A stretch of 64,000 bases of DNA from Actinomycetota bacterium (GTDB lineage: Bacteria; Actinomycetota; Acidimicrobiia; Acidimicrobiales; JAJPHD01). Shown piece after piece: positions 34,349-43,384 of the stretch; position 1 is the stretch's first letter, and every line of letters starts with the position of its first letter. Made by a program: the position numbers and the translations under genes. The notes beneath the pieces were generated by a model. The model saw nothing but the letters and a program-made list of their open reading frames with translations, had not been told where the DNA came from and made no database searches. The stretch lies in the NCBI GenBank assembly GCA_021325455.1, contig JAJPHD010000018.1:1-64000 (forward strand), in the 5' to 3' direction.

Positions 34349-36940
34349 CTACTCCCCCAGCAGCCCGGCCAAGCCGGTGCCTTCCCGGTCCCGGAAGGCC
34401 ACGTTGACGTCCAGGCGCTCCAAGGTCTGCTCCAGGGTGCGCTGGCCCGAGCGGAGCTGGTGGGTGGTGAAGAACTGGTGCACCTCAGCGCTGACCCCGG
34501 GCTGGAGCAGGAACGGGATGGTCTCGAGCATGTGGGGGATGCTGCTGTCGGGGAAGCGGGACACCAGGACGTCCCAGTTGTCCGCCACGAAACGCCAGGC
34601 CGCCGGGCCCCCCGCCCGGTTGGCCAGGAGGTGGGCGATGAGGAAGGGGGCATTCTGGGTGCGGACCTCGGTGAGCGACAGCTCCAGGGTGCGGGCCACC
34701 AAGTCGGGGTCCTCGAAGCCAGCCAGGCTGTATAGGTAGCGCTCCTCCTCCTGGGGCGTGGCGGGATGGCGGTAGCGCTGGTAGCAGGCGTCGTAGGCGG
34801 CCCGACCCCCGCCGGCGGCCACGGCCTCCACGACGGCGTCGGCCAGGTCGGGGGGGATGGTGGCCCGGCCGGCCAGGGCCTCGCCGTGGAGGGCGGCGGC
34901 CCGCTGGCGGACCTCGGCGTCGCCCGCCCACGTGCCGAGGGCGGCCAGGAGGGTGGCCCGCAGCGTGCCCCGCCTCTGGTCCTCCCCGGGGCCCGGCTCC
35001 CATCCCAGCCGGTCGAAGGCCGGCCGGAGCAGGGAGCGGGCGAACCCCTGGAGGGCGGGGCGGTCGCCGGGGGGGGCGACCCGCTCCAGGAGGGAGAGGG
35101 CGGAGGTGGCCACCGACCACACGTCGGGGTCATCCTCGCAAGGAGCCATCAGGCGGAGAAGTGAGACGAGGTCGGAGGCCGGCGCCAGGCCGGCCAGGGC
35201 GGCGGCGAGGGTGTCGGACAACAGGTTGAAGCGCTCCAGGGAGGCCAGCCGGGACAGGTCGGCCGTGAGCGCCGCCATGAGCCTCGGGTCGTAGGAGACG
35301 CGGAAGAACCCCTGGCCGCCGGCGTTGGCCACGACCCAGTTCACGGGCCCGGGCAGGTCCAGCCGGGCGCCGCTGCCGTCGAGGAGGAGTCGCCTCTCGA
35401 CGGTCTGCCCGCCGGCCACGCCCCGCACGAGCACGGGGACACGCCACGAGGTGCCGGTGGCCGGCGAGCCGAGGTAGCGAAAGGGTCGCTGGTCGAGCCG
35501 CAGCCCCTCGCCGTCCTCGGCCACGGTCACCAGCGGGTAGCCACCCTGGAAGATCCACGAGTCCATGGTGGCCCGGGCCGGCTCCCCGCTGGCTTCCTCG
35601 ATGGCGTCCCACAGATCTGTCGTCTCGGCGTTGGCATAGCGGTGGGTGGCCAGGTAGCGCCGGATGCCCTCCTGGAAGTCCTTGGTGCCGATGTAGCGCT
35701 CCAGCATGCGCAGGACGCTTGCCCCCTTCTCGTAGGTCAGCACGTCGAACATGCCCTGGGCATCCTTCGGCTGGCGCACCTCGTACTCGATGGGCCGGGT
35801 GGTGCTGAGCCCGTCGGTGACCAGCGCCGCGGCCCGCGAGCGGGCAAAGGTGACCCAGCGCTGCCACTCGGGACGGAACTCGTCCACGGCCAGGACCTCC
35901 ATGAAGGTGGCGAAGGCCTCGTTCAGCCACAGCCCGTTCCACCACCGCATGGTGACGAGGTCTCCGAACCACATGTGGGCGATCTCGTGGCAGATGACGT
36001 CGGCGATGCGCTGCAGCTCCAGGCGGGAAGCCGAGGAGGGGTCCACGAGCAGAAGCGACTCCCGGAAGGTGACGGCGCCGAGGTTCTCCATGGCCCCGAA
36101 GGCGAAGTCCGGGATGGCGAGCAGGTCCAGCTTGTCCCCCGGGTAGGGCTGGCCGAACCACTCGGTGAAGAAGCGCAGGGCATGGGCCCCGACCTCCAGC
36201 GCGTAGCTGGTGAGGTGGCCCTTGCCAGGCACGTGGACCACCCGCAGGGGGGTGCCGTCCACATCGACGGGCTCGGTGGCCTCGAGCGGCCCGATGGCCC
36301 AGGCCACCAGGTAGGTGGACATGGGCATGGTGTCGGCAAAGCGCACCCGGCGCCGCCCACCCTCGGCCGGTTGCTCCTCGGTCACGGCCGTGTTGGACAC
36401 CGCTTCCATCCCCTCGGGCACCAGGAGGGTCAGGGAGAAGGTGGCCTTGCGATCGGGCTCGTCCCAGCACGGGAAGGCCCGCCTGGCGTCGGTGGGCTCG
36501 AAGTCGGTCACGCCCAGGGTGCGGGTCGACCCCCCGGAGTCGGTGAAGGTGCTGCGGTAGAAGCCGGCCAGCTTGTCGTTGATGCGGCCGGCGAACGCCA
36601 GGTGGAGGTACCAGCGCCCCGGCTGGGCCTCGCCGGCCAGCCGCACGGTCAGCCTCTCGGCGTCAGGGTCGAGGTCCACCTCTCCCTCGAGGTGCTCGCC
36701 CCCGTCCCCCACCGGGACCAGCCGGGCCCCGCCCACCTCGAGACCGGCGGCGTTCAAGGCGATGGTGCGGACGGGCTTGCTGACCTCCACCTCGATGCGC
36801 TCCTCACCGGTGAAGGTGGCCGCTTCCAGGTCGGGGATGATCGCCAGCTCGTAACGCCGAGGCGCGACGTCCCTTGGCAGCCGGAAGGAACCTTCTCCCC
36901 CGGTGCTCGCGGCAGGGGTGGGGTGGTCGGGATGGGTCAC
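34349..36940 (-). CDS. pepN: M1-family aminopeptidase N
   Basis: The 863-aa zinc aminopeptidase has an N-terminal saddle domain, the exopeptidase signature GAMEN (residues 282-286), the zinc motif HEIAH (His318, Glu319, His322) with Glu341 in WLNEAFATFMEVL, and a long C-terminal ERAP1-like helical domain. It is the actinobacterial PepN type of about 850 residues. It removes N-terminal residues from peptides in the cytoplasm. The GTG start has a TAGCCT -10 box 9 nt upstream that overlaps the opposing promoter of the kinase gene. It may process peptides delivered by the peptide-binding systems nearby, but it is a housekeeping enzyme in most actinobacteria. Confidence 0.94.
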   Translation of the reverse strand: MTHPDHPTPAASTGGEGSFRLPRDVAPRRYELAIIPDLEAATFTGEERIEVEVSKPVRTIALNAAGLEVGGARLVPVGDGGEHLEGEVDLDPDAERLTVRLAGEAQPGRWYLHLAFAGRINDKLAGFYRSTFTDSGGSTRTLGVTDFEPTDARRAFPCWDEPDRKATFSLTLLVPEGMEAVSNTAVTEEQPAEGGRRRVRFADTMPMSTYLVAWAIGPLEATEPVDVDGTPLRVVHVPGKGHLTSYALEVGAHALRFFTEWFGQPYPGDKLDLLAIPDFAFGAMENLGAVTFRESLLLVDPSSASRLELQRIADVICHEIAHMWFGDLVTMRWWNGLWLNEAFATFMEVLAVDEFRPEWQRWVTFARSRAAALVTDGLSTTRPIEYEVRQPKDAQGMFDVLTYEKGASVLRMLERYIGTKDFQEGIRRYLATHRYANAETTDLWDAIEEASGEPARATMDSWIFQGGYPLVTVAEDGEGLRLDQRPFRYLGSPATGTSWRVPVLVRGVAGGQTVERRLLLDGSGARLDLPGPVNWVVANAGGQGFFRVSYDPRLMAALTADLSRLASLERFNLLSDTLAAALAGLAPASDLVSLLRLMAPCEDDPDVWSVATSALSLLERVAPPGDRPALQGFARSLLRPAFDRLGWEPGPGEDQRRGTLRATLLAALGTWAGDAEVRQRAAALHGEALAGRATIPPDLADAVVEAVAAGGGRAAYDACYQRYRHPATPQEEERYLYSLAGFEDPDLVARTLELSLTEVRTQNAPFLIAHLLANRAGGPAAWRFVADNWDVLVSRFPDSSIPHMLETIPFLLQPGVSAEVHQFFTTHQLRSGQRTLEQTLERLDVNVAFRDREGTGLAGLLGE

Positions 36941-36949
36941 GGAGGGAGC

Positions 36950-36959
36950 AGGCTAGCGT
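36950..36959. promoter_or_regulatory. Overlapping divergent -10 boxes (AGGCTAGCGT)
   Basis: Minus strand TAGCCT (36955-36950) serves pepN and plus strand TAGCGT (36954-36959) serves the adenosine-kinase-like gene. They overlap by two bases in a gene gap of only 29 bp, so both transcripts would have leaders of a few nucleotides at most. Confidence 0.45.
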
Positions 36960-36969
36960 TCGGGGGGTC

Positions 36970-37995
36970 ATGGATCTTGCCCCCCCCTCCCGGCCCCTGG
37001 ATGTCGTCGCCCTGGGCAACGCCATCGTGGACGTGCTGGCTCTGGTGGACGACGCCGCCGTGGAGCGCCTGGGCCTGCCCAAGGGATCGATGTCGCTCGT
37101 CGACGCAGCCGAGTCGGAAAGGGTCATGGCCGGCGTCGGCCCCGACGCCCTCCAGGTCGCCGGAGGCTCCGCCGCCAACACCCTGGCCGGGGTGGCCTCC
37201 CTGGGGGGCACGGCCGCCTACGTGGCCCGGGTGGCCGACGACACCCTGGGACGGTTCTTCGCCGAGGACCTGAGGGCCACCGGCGTGGAGTTCTCCCCCG
37301 GCGAGCTGGTCCCCGAGCCGTCCACCGGGCGGTGCCTGGTGCTCGTGACCCCCGACGGCGAGAGGGTGATGCGCACCTACCTGGGGGCCTCCACGACGCT
37401 AGGGCCGGACCACGTGGACGAGGCGCTCATAGCCCGGGCCAGCGTCTTGTACCTCGAGGGGTACCTGTGGGACGTCCCCGCCGCCCGGGACGCCGTGCGC
37501 CGGGCCATAGCCCTGGCTCGCCGGCCATCGCCCGGTGGTCCCGGGACGGTGGTGGCCCTCAGCCTGTCCGACCCCTACTGCGTTGAGCGCCACCGCGGGG
37601 ACTTCGTCGAGCTGGTGGAGCAGGTGGACCTGCTCTTCGGGAACGAGGCCGAGGTCACCATGCTGTGGGGGGCCGCCACCCTGGACGAGGCAGTGGCCGC
37701 CGCCCGCTCCAGCGGTGTGGTGGGCGCCTTCACCCGGGGGGCGGCGGGAGCAGTGGTGGCTGGCGCCACCGACACCATTGCCGTGCCGGCCTGGCCGGTG
37801 GACCCCGTGGTGGACACGACCGGGGCTGGGGACCTGTTCGCCGCCGGCTTCCTCTACGGCCTCACCCACGGGGCGTCCCTGGAGGGCTGCGCCCGGCTGG
37901 GGGGGCTGGCCGCGGCCGAGGTGATCGGCCACCTGGGGGCCCGGCCCCTGGTCCCCCTGCGGGAGCTGGCCGAGGGATCGAGCCTCCTCGTCTAG
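36970..37995 (+). CDS. PfkB-family carbohydrate kinase, adenosine-kinase-like
   Basis: The 341-aa kinase has ALGNAIVDVLALVDD at the N-terminus, the substrate loop GGSAANTLAGVASLGG, VARVADDTLGRFFAEDLRATGV, and the ATP/anion-hole motif DTTGAGDLFAAGFLYG with catalytic aspartate. The spacing and N-terminal signature resemble bacterial adenosine kinases more than ribokinase or fructokinase. It starts the plus-strand run leading to deoC and the aldehyde dehydrogenases, so phosphorylation of a nucleoside (adenosine to AMP) or of ribose fits the neighbourhood. The start is the ATG at 36970, preceded by a G-run. Substrate specificity needs assay; ribokinase activity cannot be excluded. Confidence 0.8.
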   Translation: MDLAPPSRPLDVVALGNAIVDVLALVDDAAVERLGLPKGSMSLVDAAESERVMAGVGPDALQVAGGSAANTLAGVASLGGTAAYVARVADDTLGRFFAEDLRATGVEFSPGELVPEPSTGRCLVLVTPDGERVMRTYLGASTTLGPDHVDEALIARASVLYLEGYLWDVPAARDAVRRAIALARRPSPGGPGTVVALSLSDPYCVERHRGDFVELVEQVDLLFGNEAEVTMLWGAATLDEAVAAARSSGVVGAFTRGAAGAVVAGATDTIAVPAWPVDPVVDTTGAGDLFAAGFLYGLTHGASLEGCARLGGLAAAEVIGHLGARPLVPLRELAEGSSLLV

Positions 37996-38038
37996 AGGCG
38001 GTAGGGTGCGGTGGGTGGTGCAGGGGTTGAGGGGCGAA

Positions 38039-39040
38039 ATGGGATCCGGCGCCTCCCCTGCCTCCGTGGCCACCCACGCCGTGGCGCCCGCGGCCACCGA
38101 CCGCAGAGGCCCGGTCCTGGTGGGTGGCGGATCCGAGGAGAGCCTCAGGCGCTTCCTGCACGGGCTCCCCGGCGTGGACCAGGTGGGTGCCGAGGCCCGG
38201 GCCGCCCGGCTGGCCGCTCGGTCCATCAAGCGGGAGGCCAAGCTGGCGGCCCTGGACCTGGCCGTGCGCTGCGTGGACCTCACCACCCTGGAGGGGGCGG
38301 ACACCCCGGGAAAGGTGCGTGCCCTCTGCGCCAAGGCCCGTCGGCCCGATCCCTCTGATCCGGCCGTCTCGCCCGTGGCCGCGGTGTGCATCTACCCCGA
38401 CCTGGTCGGCCTGGCCCGCCAGCAGGTCGGGTCCAGCGGGGTGGCGGTGGCCTCGGTGGCCACCGCCTTTCCCTCCGGCCGGGCGTCCCTGCGGGTCAAG
38501 CTGGCCGATGTGGAGGAGGCGGTGGCGGCCGGCGCCGACGAGGTGGACATGGTCATCGACCGCGCTGCCTTCCTGGCCGGGCGCTACGGCAAGGTACGGG
38601 ACGAGGTCGTGGCCGTGCGGGAGGCATGCAGGGGGCGGGTCCTCAAGGTGATCCTGGAGACGGGGGAGCTGTCCACCTACGACAACGTGCGGCGGGCGTC
38701 CTGGCTGGCCATGCTGGCCGGCGCTGACTTCGTCAAGACCTCCACCGGGAAGGTGGCGCCGGCCGCCACGTTGCCCGTAGCCCTGGTCATGCTCCAGGCG
38801 GCCCGTGACTTCGCCTCGGCCACAGGCCACCAGGTGGGGGTCAAGGTCGCCGGTGGGGTGAGGACGGCCAAGGACGCCATCCGCTACCTGGTAGTGGTGA
38901 ACGAGGTGGCCGGGCCGGCCTGGCTGAGCCCCGGGGCGTTCCGCATCGGCGCCTCCAGCCTCCTCAACGACCTGCTCATGCAGCGGGCCACCCAGCTCGG
39001 CGGCGCCTACGCCGGGCCCGACGACTTCACGCTGGACTAG
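38039..39040 (+). CDS. deoC: Deoxyribose-phosphate aldolase
   Basis: The 333-aa protein is DeoC of the longer actinobacterial type. Schiff-base Lys233 is in FVKTSTGK, the proton-relay Lys269 in VGVKVAGGVR, and Asp170 in EVDMVID; the N-terminal extension ends before LARCVDLTTLEG-like sequence. It splits 2-deoxyribose-5-phosphate into glyceraldehyde-3-phosphate and acetaldehyde, the key step of deoxynucleoside catabolism. ATG 38039 has a GAGGGG Shine-Dalgarno; GTG 38006 is less likely. The aldehyde dehydrogenase that can oxidise the acetaldehyde starts 6 bp downstream, and phosphorylases and mutase that generate its substrate are encoded nearby. Confidence 0.93.
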   Translation: MGSGASPASVATHAVAPAATDRRGPVLVGGGSEESLRRFLHGLPGVDQVGAEARAARLAARSIKREAKLAALDLAVRCVDLTTLEGADTPGKVRALCAKARRPDPSDPAVSPVAAVCIYPDLVGLARQQVGSSGVAVASVATAFPSGRASLRVKLADVEEAVAAGADEVDMVIDRAAFLAGRYGKVRDEVVAVREACRGRVLKVILETGELSTYDNVRRASWLAMLAGADFVKTSTGKVAPAATLPVALVMLQAARDFASATGHQVGVKVAGGVRTAKDAIRYLVVVNEVAGPAWLSPGAFRIGASSLLNDLLMQRATQLGGAYAGPDDFTLD

Positions 39041-39046
39041 GCCCCC

Positions 39047-40498
39047 ATGGAGCTCACGGCTTGGACCTATTCTCCGGCGCCGGAGTCGCGCCAGGTGGTC
39101 TCTCTCCGCCCGTCCTACGGCCTGTTCGTGGACGGGGAGTTCGTGGCTCCCCGGGGCGGAGGCTTCTTCCCTACCGTCAACCCGGCCACGGAGGAGACCC
39201 TGGCCGAGGTGGCCCTGGCCGGCCCCGAGGACGTGGACCGGGCCGTGGGCGCCGCCCGGCGCGCCTACGAGGGGCGCTGGGGGAGGATGAGGGGGACGGA
39301 GCGGGCCAAGTACGTGTACCGCCTGGCCCGCCTGATCCAGGAACGGGCTCGCGAGCTGGCCGTGCTGGAGACCCTGGACAACGGCAAGCCCATCAGAGAG
39401 GCGAGGGACATTGACGTCCCCCTCGCGGCGGCCCATTTCTTCTACTACGCCGGCTGGGCCGACAAGCTCGAGTACGCCGGTCTCGGCCCCTCCCCCCGGC
39501 CCCTCGGCGTGGCGGGCCAGGTGGTGCCATGGAACTTCCCCCTCCTCATGGCGGCCTGGAAGCTGGCCCCCGCCCTGGCAGCAGGCAACACCTGTGTGCT
39601 GAAGCCGGCCGAGACCACCCCGCTGTCGGCCCTGGTCCTGGCCGAGATCTGCCAGCAGGCCGAGCTGCCCCCCGGGGTGGTGAACGTGGTGACGGGGCCG
39701 GGCTCCACGGGGGCGGCGGTGGTCTCCCACCCGGGGGTGGACAAGGTGGCCTTCACGGGGTCGACCGAGGTCGGAAAGGGCATCCAGAGGGCTCTGGCTG
39801 GCACCGGGAAGCGCCTCACCCTGGAGCTGGGGGGCAAGGCGGCCAACATCGTGTTCGACGACGCCCCCCTGGACCAGGCCGTGGAGGGCATCGTCGACGG
39901 GATCTTCTTCAACCAGGGCCACGTGTGCTGTGCCGGGTCCCGGCTCCTGGTGCAGGAGGCGGTGGCCGAGGCGGTCCTGGACCGCCTCAAGCAGCGGGTG
40001 GAGACCCTGCGCCTGGGCGACCCCCTGGACAAGAACACCGACATCGGTGCCATCAACTCCGCCGCCCAGCTGGCCAAGATCGAGGAGCTGGCCGCCTCCG
40101 GCGAGGCGGAGGGAGCCGAGCGCTGGTCGCCGCCCTGTGCCGTGCCGGAGCGGGGCTACTGGTTCCCGCCCACGATCTTCACCGGGGTGTCCCAGTCCCA
40201 CCGCATCGCCAGGGAGGAGATCTTTGGCCCTGTGCTCTCGGTGCTCACCTTCCGCACCCCGGCCGAGGCGGTGGCCAAGGCCAACAACACCCCCTACGGG
40301 CTCTCGGCTGGGGTGTGGACCGAGAAGGGCAGCCGGGCCCAGTGGGTGGCCAGGCACCTGCGGGCCGGCGTGGTGTGGGCCAACACGTTCAACCGCTTCG
40401 ACCCGGCCAGCCCCTTCGGGGGCTACCAGGAGTCGGGGTTCGGGCGGGAGGGGGGACGCCATGGGCTGGAGGCCTACCTGGAGGCCGGCGATGCCTGA
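39047..40498 (+). CDS. Aldehyde dehydrogenase (ALDH16 N-domain-like)
   Basis: The 483-aa enzyme has all ALDH residues: Asn163 in VVPWNFPLLM, FTGSTEVGKG for NAD binding, general base Glu260 in LELGGKAAN, and the nucleophile Cys294 in NQGHVCCAGSR, plus the C-terminal GLSAGVWT and PFGGYQESGFGREGG. It should oxidise the acetaldehyde made by DeoC to acetate with NAD+. Its stop overlaps the start of a truncated ALDH-like gene by 8 bp. A catalytic ALDH followed by an inactive ALDH domain is the architecture of ALDH16 proteins, where both are one chain; here they appear as two subunits. Confidence 0.9.
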   Translation: MELTAWTYSPAPESRQVVSLRPSYGLFVDGEFVAPRGGGFFPTVNPATEETLAEVALAGPEDVDRAVGAARRAYEGRWGRMRGTERAKYVYRLARLIQERARELAVLETLDNGKPIREARDIDVPLAAAHFFYYAGWADKLEYAGLGPSPRPLGVAGQVVPWNFPLLMAAWKLAPALAAGNTCVLKPAETTPLSALVLAEICQQAELPPGVVNVVTGPGSTGAAVVSHPGVDKVAFTGSTEVGKGIQRALAGTGKRLTLELGGKAANIVFDDAPLDQAVEGIVDGIFFNQGHVCCAGSRLLVQEAVAEAVLDRLKQRVETLRLGDPLDKNTDIGAINSAAQLAKIEELAASGEAEGAERWSPPCAVPERGYWFPPTIFTGVSQSHRIAREEIFGPVLSVLTFRTPAEAVAKANNTPYGLSAGVWTEKGSRAQWVARHLRAGVVWANTFNRFDPASPFGGYQESGFGREGGRHGLEAYLEAGDA

Positions 40499-41369
40499 GC
40501 GGCCCGGCGGAGGGTTGCCCGTGCGCAAGACCTACAAGCTGTTCATCGGAGGCACCTTCCCGCGCTCGGAGTCGGGACGCTCCTACCCCGTCACCTCCGA
40601 GGACGGTGCCTTCCTCGCCAATGCCGCCATGGCATCGAAGAAGGACCTGCGCGACGCCGTGGTCTCTGCCCGGCGGGCCCTCGGGACGTGGTGGGGGGCC
40701 ACCGCCTACAACCGGGGCCAGGTCCTCTACCGGGTGGCCGAGATGCTCGAGGGGCGCCGGAGCCAGCTCGGGGACGAGGTGGCGGCGGCGGAGGGCCTGG
40801 GCCGGCGGGCGGCCCTGCGCCTGGTGGACCTGGCCGTCGACCGCTGGGTGTGGTACGCCGGGTGGGCCGACAAGCTGGCCCAGGTGGCCGGAGGGGTGAA
40901 CCCCGTCGCCGGCCCCTACGCCAACTACAGCCTGCCCGAGCCCACCGGGGTGGTGGGCGTGGTGGCACCCCGGGCCTCGTCCCTCCTGGGCCTGGTGAGC
41001 GTGGTGGCCCCGGTGATAGTGAGCGGCAACACCGCCGTGGTGCTGGCCAGCGAGACCAGGCCCCTCCCGGCTGTGACCATGGGAGAGGTCCTTGGCACCT
41101 CGGACCTGCCGGGGGGGGTGGTCAACCTCCTCACGGGGCGGACCTCGGAACTGGCCCCGGTGCTGGCCTCCCACCGCGACGTGGACGGCCTGGACCTGGT
41201 CGGCGCCGAGCCGGACGAGGCAGCCGGGCTGGAGATGGCCGCAGCGGGGAACGTGAAGCGCGTGCTCCGCCCCGGGCCGGTCGAGCCGGACTGGGGCCGT
41301 CCCCCCGCCCTGCGGCGGATGCTGGCCTTCGTCGAGACCAAGACCGTCTGGCACCCGGTGGGGATCTAG
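40491..41369 (+). CDS. Truncated, catalytically dead ALDH-like partner (ALDH16 C-domain-like)
   Basis: This 292-aa protein begins VRKTYKLFIGGTFPRSESGR and follows the ALDH NAD-binding domain through YNRGQVLYRVAEML, GVVGVVAPRASSLLGL and GGVVNLLTG, then ends near EVETK-like FVETKTVWHPVGI. Where active ALDHs have PWNFPLL the sequence is APRASSLL, so the oxyanion asparagine is missing, and the domain with the catalytic cysteine is absent. This is not a frameshift: only 38 bp remain before the next gene. It corresponds to the pseudo-ALDH second domain of ALDH16, which helps dimerisation and has lost catalysis. The overlap with the active ALDH implies a stable complex. Confidence 0.8.
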   Translation: MPERPGGGLPVRKTYKLFIGGTFPRSESGRSYPVTSEDGAFLANAAMASKKDLRDAVVSARRALGTWWGATAYNRGQVLYRVAEMLEGRRSQLGDEVAAAEGLGRRAALRLVDLAVDRWVWYAGWADKLAQVAGGVNPVAGPYANYSLPEPTGVVGVVAPRASSLLGLVSVVAPVIVSGNTAVVLASETRPLPAVTMGEVLGTSDLPGGVVNLLTGRTSELAPVLASHRDVDGLDLVGAEPDEAAGLEMAAAGNVKRVLRPGPVEPDWGRPPALRRMLAFVETKTVWHPVGI

Positions 41370-41407
41370 GGGTCAGGGGCCGGCGGGGCCGGGGGCCTGG
41401 TCCCGGC

Positions 41408-43276
41408 TCAGTGCCGTTTGAAGTACCACTGGCTGGCGTACAGGAGGAAGAAGGGGTCGTCGGCCTGGGTGCCGGCCAGGTCGTCCCGCACAACGGTGAT
41501 CGTGGCCGGGGCAGGTAGCCACACGACGGGCACCTCTCTCGCCAGGTAGTTCTCGTAGGCGTCGAGGGCCCCGACGCCATGGGTGTAGCTGGCGACGATG
41601 AGGCGATCGGCAGTGGGATCGGAGAAGCCGCTGGCATTGGAGGCACCCGTGGAGGCGAACAGCTCCTCGCCGGTGGGGTAGAAGTCGGGGAGGTAGGTCC
41701 AGGCCAGGCCCCCCGAGATCATCTGCCACTTGCAGATGGGCTGGTGGGGCTTGCACAGGGAGTAGCTGGAGTTGACCGAGCCGAGAGGCTCGCCCTCGAG
41801 GCTCAGCTTCACGCCCGCCTGGGAGAAGCTGGTTGCCAGGAACTGCATGGCCTGGGGAAGTCCCGGCTGTCCGTTCCAGTAGGTCACGTGGAAGGTGAGC
41901 CCGGTCCCCTTGGGGATGCCGCCTCCACAGTCGTCCGTCCCTGTTCCGGGCCGGACGCAGGTGGTGATCCCCGAGGGCCGGACCCGCCAACCATGACCGG
42001 AGAGCAAACGCCTGGCCACCGCCGGTGCGTACGGGTAGGGGTTGGCCCGCTCGTAGGAGGTCACGTACGGGTTCCTCGGAAGGATGGGGACGGGCCCGTA
42101 GACGGGGGCCGCATAGCCGTGGAAGGCCTGCCTGATCAGCTGGGGCTGGTTCACGAGGCGTTGGAGGGCCTGGCGCAGGTAGAGCTGGCGGAAGAGCGGG
42201 CCCACCTCGGGATTGTGGTAGTTGATGGGCATGAAGTTGATGGACCAGCTGTAGGTGGGGACCAGTCGGTAGCCATCGGCCTCCAGCCGCGAGCGCAGCT
42301 TCAGGTCCTGGGGGGGGAGGTAGCCGTAGTCGACCGACCTGCTCAGCAGCTCGTTCACCTCGGCCGCCGGGCTGGTGAAGGGCTCCTCCACGAGGTGGAC
42401 GAGGTGGGGCTTGTGGGGCCCGGAGTAACGGGGGTTGGGGTCGAAGCGGACGTACCCATTGGTGCTGAAGGAGGCCATGAGCCACGGCCCGTCGACGACC
42501 TGCCACAAGGGATTGGTGGCATATGCCGCATAGTGGCGGGCCTGGCTGGTGAGGTACCTGTACACGGCCCTGGCCCCCGACGGTGTCATGTCGTAGTTGC
42601 CCACCCGGCCCGAGCCCGATGTCCTGTCCCAGGAGTGCTGCGGTATGGGAACGACCTGGCTCAGCTCGTTGTAGGTGAACCAGTTGGCGCCGTAGGACGC
42701 ATTGAGGGTGAAGGTGATGGAGCGCTGCCCCGACGTGCGCATCTTCACGACGTTGTCGGGGAAGCCCCCGGGGACATAGGCGCTCCAGTTGTCCTTCTCC
42801 GCCTTCAGGAGGTTCATCCAGAACAGCACGTCGCGAGCCGTGACCGGTGCCCCGTCCGACCACCGGTAGCGCTTGAGGCGGATGGTGACCAGCCTTCCGC
42901 CCCGGCTGTAGCGGGGCGGATAGGCCAGGCTGAGGCTCTCGTTGAGCGTGGGGCGCCCGTGGTTGCCGAACCAGTACAGCGGTCGCCACATGAGGTCCTG
43001 GAACTGGGTGATGGTGTAGAGGCTGCCTATGGCGATGGGGGTGAGGGGGAAGGTGTAGAAGGCAGCCGAGTTGGGCTGCTCGGCGAAGACGGCCGTACCG
43101 CCCCGGCTGGGCCGGCCGGCTACCGAGGGGGCGGTGCGAGCAGTCGACCTGGCGGCCCCCGAGCCGCAGGCGGCCAGGGCCACGGCCGCGGCCAGGCCGC
43201 CCAGGAGGAGGCGTCCCGTGCGCCTCGGCCCGACGGCGCTCGGATGGGAACCGGGGGGGAAGGCACGGGTCTTCAC
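41408..43276 (-). CDS. Oligopeptide-type ABC solute-binding lipoprotein (family 5), second copy
   Basis: The 622-aa protein has a lipobox (AVALAACGSG, cysteine near residue 37) and the SBP_bac_5 fold. It is clearly paralogous to the protein at 22232-24112: shared stretches include LRLK/IRLKRYRWSDGAPVTARDV, GNYDMTPSGARAVY, YATNPLWQVVDGPW and ANPYPYAPAVARRLLSGHGW. It also lacks neighbouring permease and ATPase genes. It sits inside the nucleoside island between the ALDH pair and a TetR/MFS unit, with its own promoter (TACAAT) and an AGGAGG Shine-Dalgarno. It may share a remote permease with its paralogue or act as a receptor. The ligand is unknown. Confidence 0.84.
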   Translation of the reverse strand: MKTRAFPPGSHPSAVGPRRTGRLLLGGLAAAVALAACGSGAARSTARTAPSVAGRPSRGGTAVFAEQPNSAAFYTFPLTPIAIGSLYTITQFQDLMWRPLYWFGNHGRPTLNESLSLAYPPRYSRGGRLVTIRLKRYRWSDGAPVTARDVLFWMNLLKAEKDNWSAYVPGGFPDNVVKMRTSGQRSITFTLNASYGANWFTYNELSQVVPIPQHSWDRTSGSGRVGNYDMTPSGARAVYRYLTSQARHYAAYATNPLWQVVDGPWLMASFSTNGYVRFDPNPRYSGPHKPHLVHLVEEPFTSPAAEVNELLSRSVDYGYLPPQDLKLRSRLEADGYRLVPTYSWSINFMPINYHNPEVGPLFRQLYLRQALQRLVNQPQLIRQAFHGYAAPVYGPVPILPRNPYVTSYERANPYPYAPAVARRLLSGHGWRVRPSGITTCVRPGTGTDDCGGGIPKGTGLTFHVTYWNGQPGLPQAMQFLATSFSQAGVKLSLEGEPLGSVNSSYSLCKPHQPICKWQMISGGLAWTYLPDFYPTGEELFASTGASNASGFSDPTADRLIVASYTHGVGALDAYENYLAREVPVVWLPAPATITVVRDDLAGTQADDPFFLLYASQWYFKRH

Positions 43277-43302
43277 GGCGCTACCTCCTGCAGAGGCACG
43301 GC

Positions 43303-43308
43303 ATTGTA
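43303..43308 (-). promoter_or_regulatory. -10 box TACAAT for the second peptide-binding lipoprotein
   Basis: TACAAT on the minus strand is close to the sigma-A consensus and would start transcription about 20 nt before ATG 43276, which has AGGAGG 5 nt upstream. No convincing -35 is visible. Confidence 0.45.
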
Positions 43309-43384
43309 GGGGCCGGCACCGGGCCCGGGAGCGGGGCTATCTCCGGGGCGCCGCCTGGGGGCGGGAGCGACCCGGGGGGCGGGG

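Noticed and set aside
37862-40528. 888-codon minus-strand open frame
   Set aside because: Antisense shadow of deoC and the aldehyde dehydrogenase; low-complexity composition and no motifs.
40491-41369. Frameshifted or degraded full-length aldehyde dehydrogenase
   Set aside because: Only 38 bp follow before the next gene end, so no lost C-terminal half is present, and the protein itself is well conserved in pattern. A genuine short ALDH-like subunit fits better.
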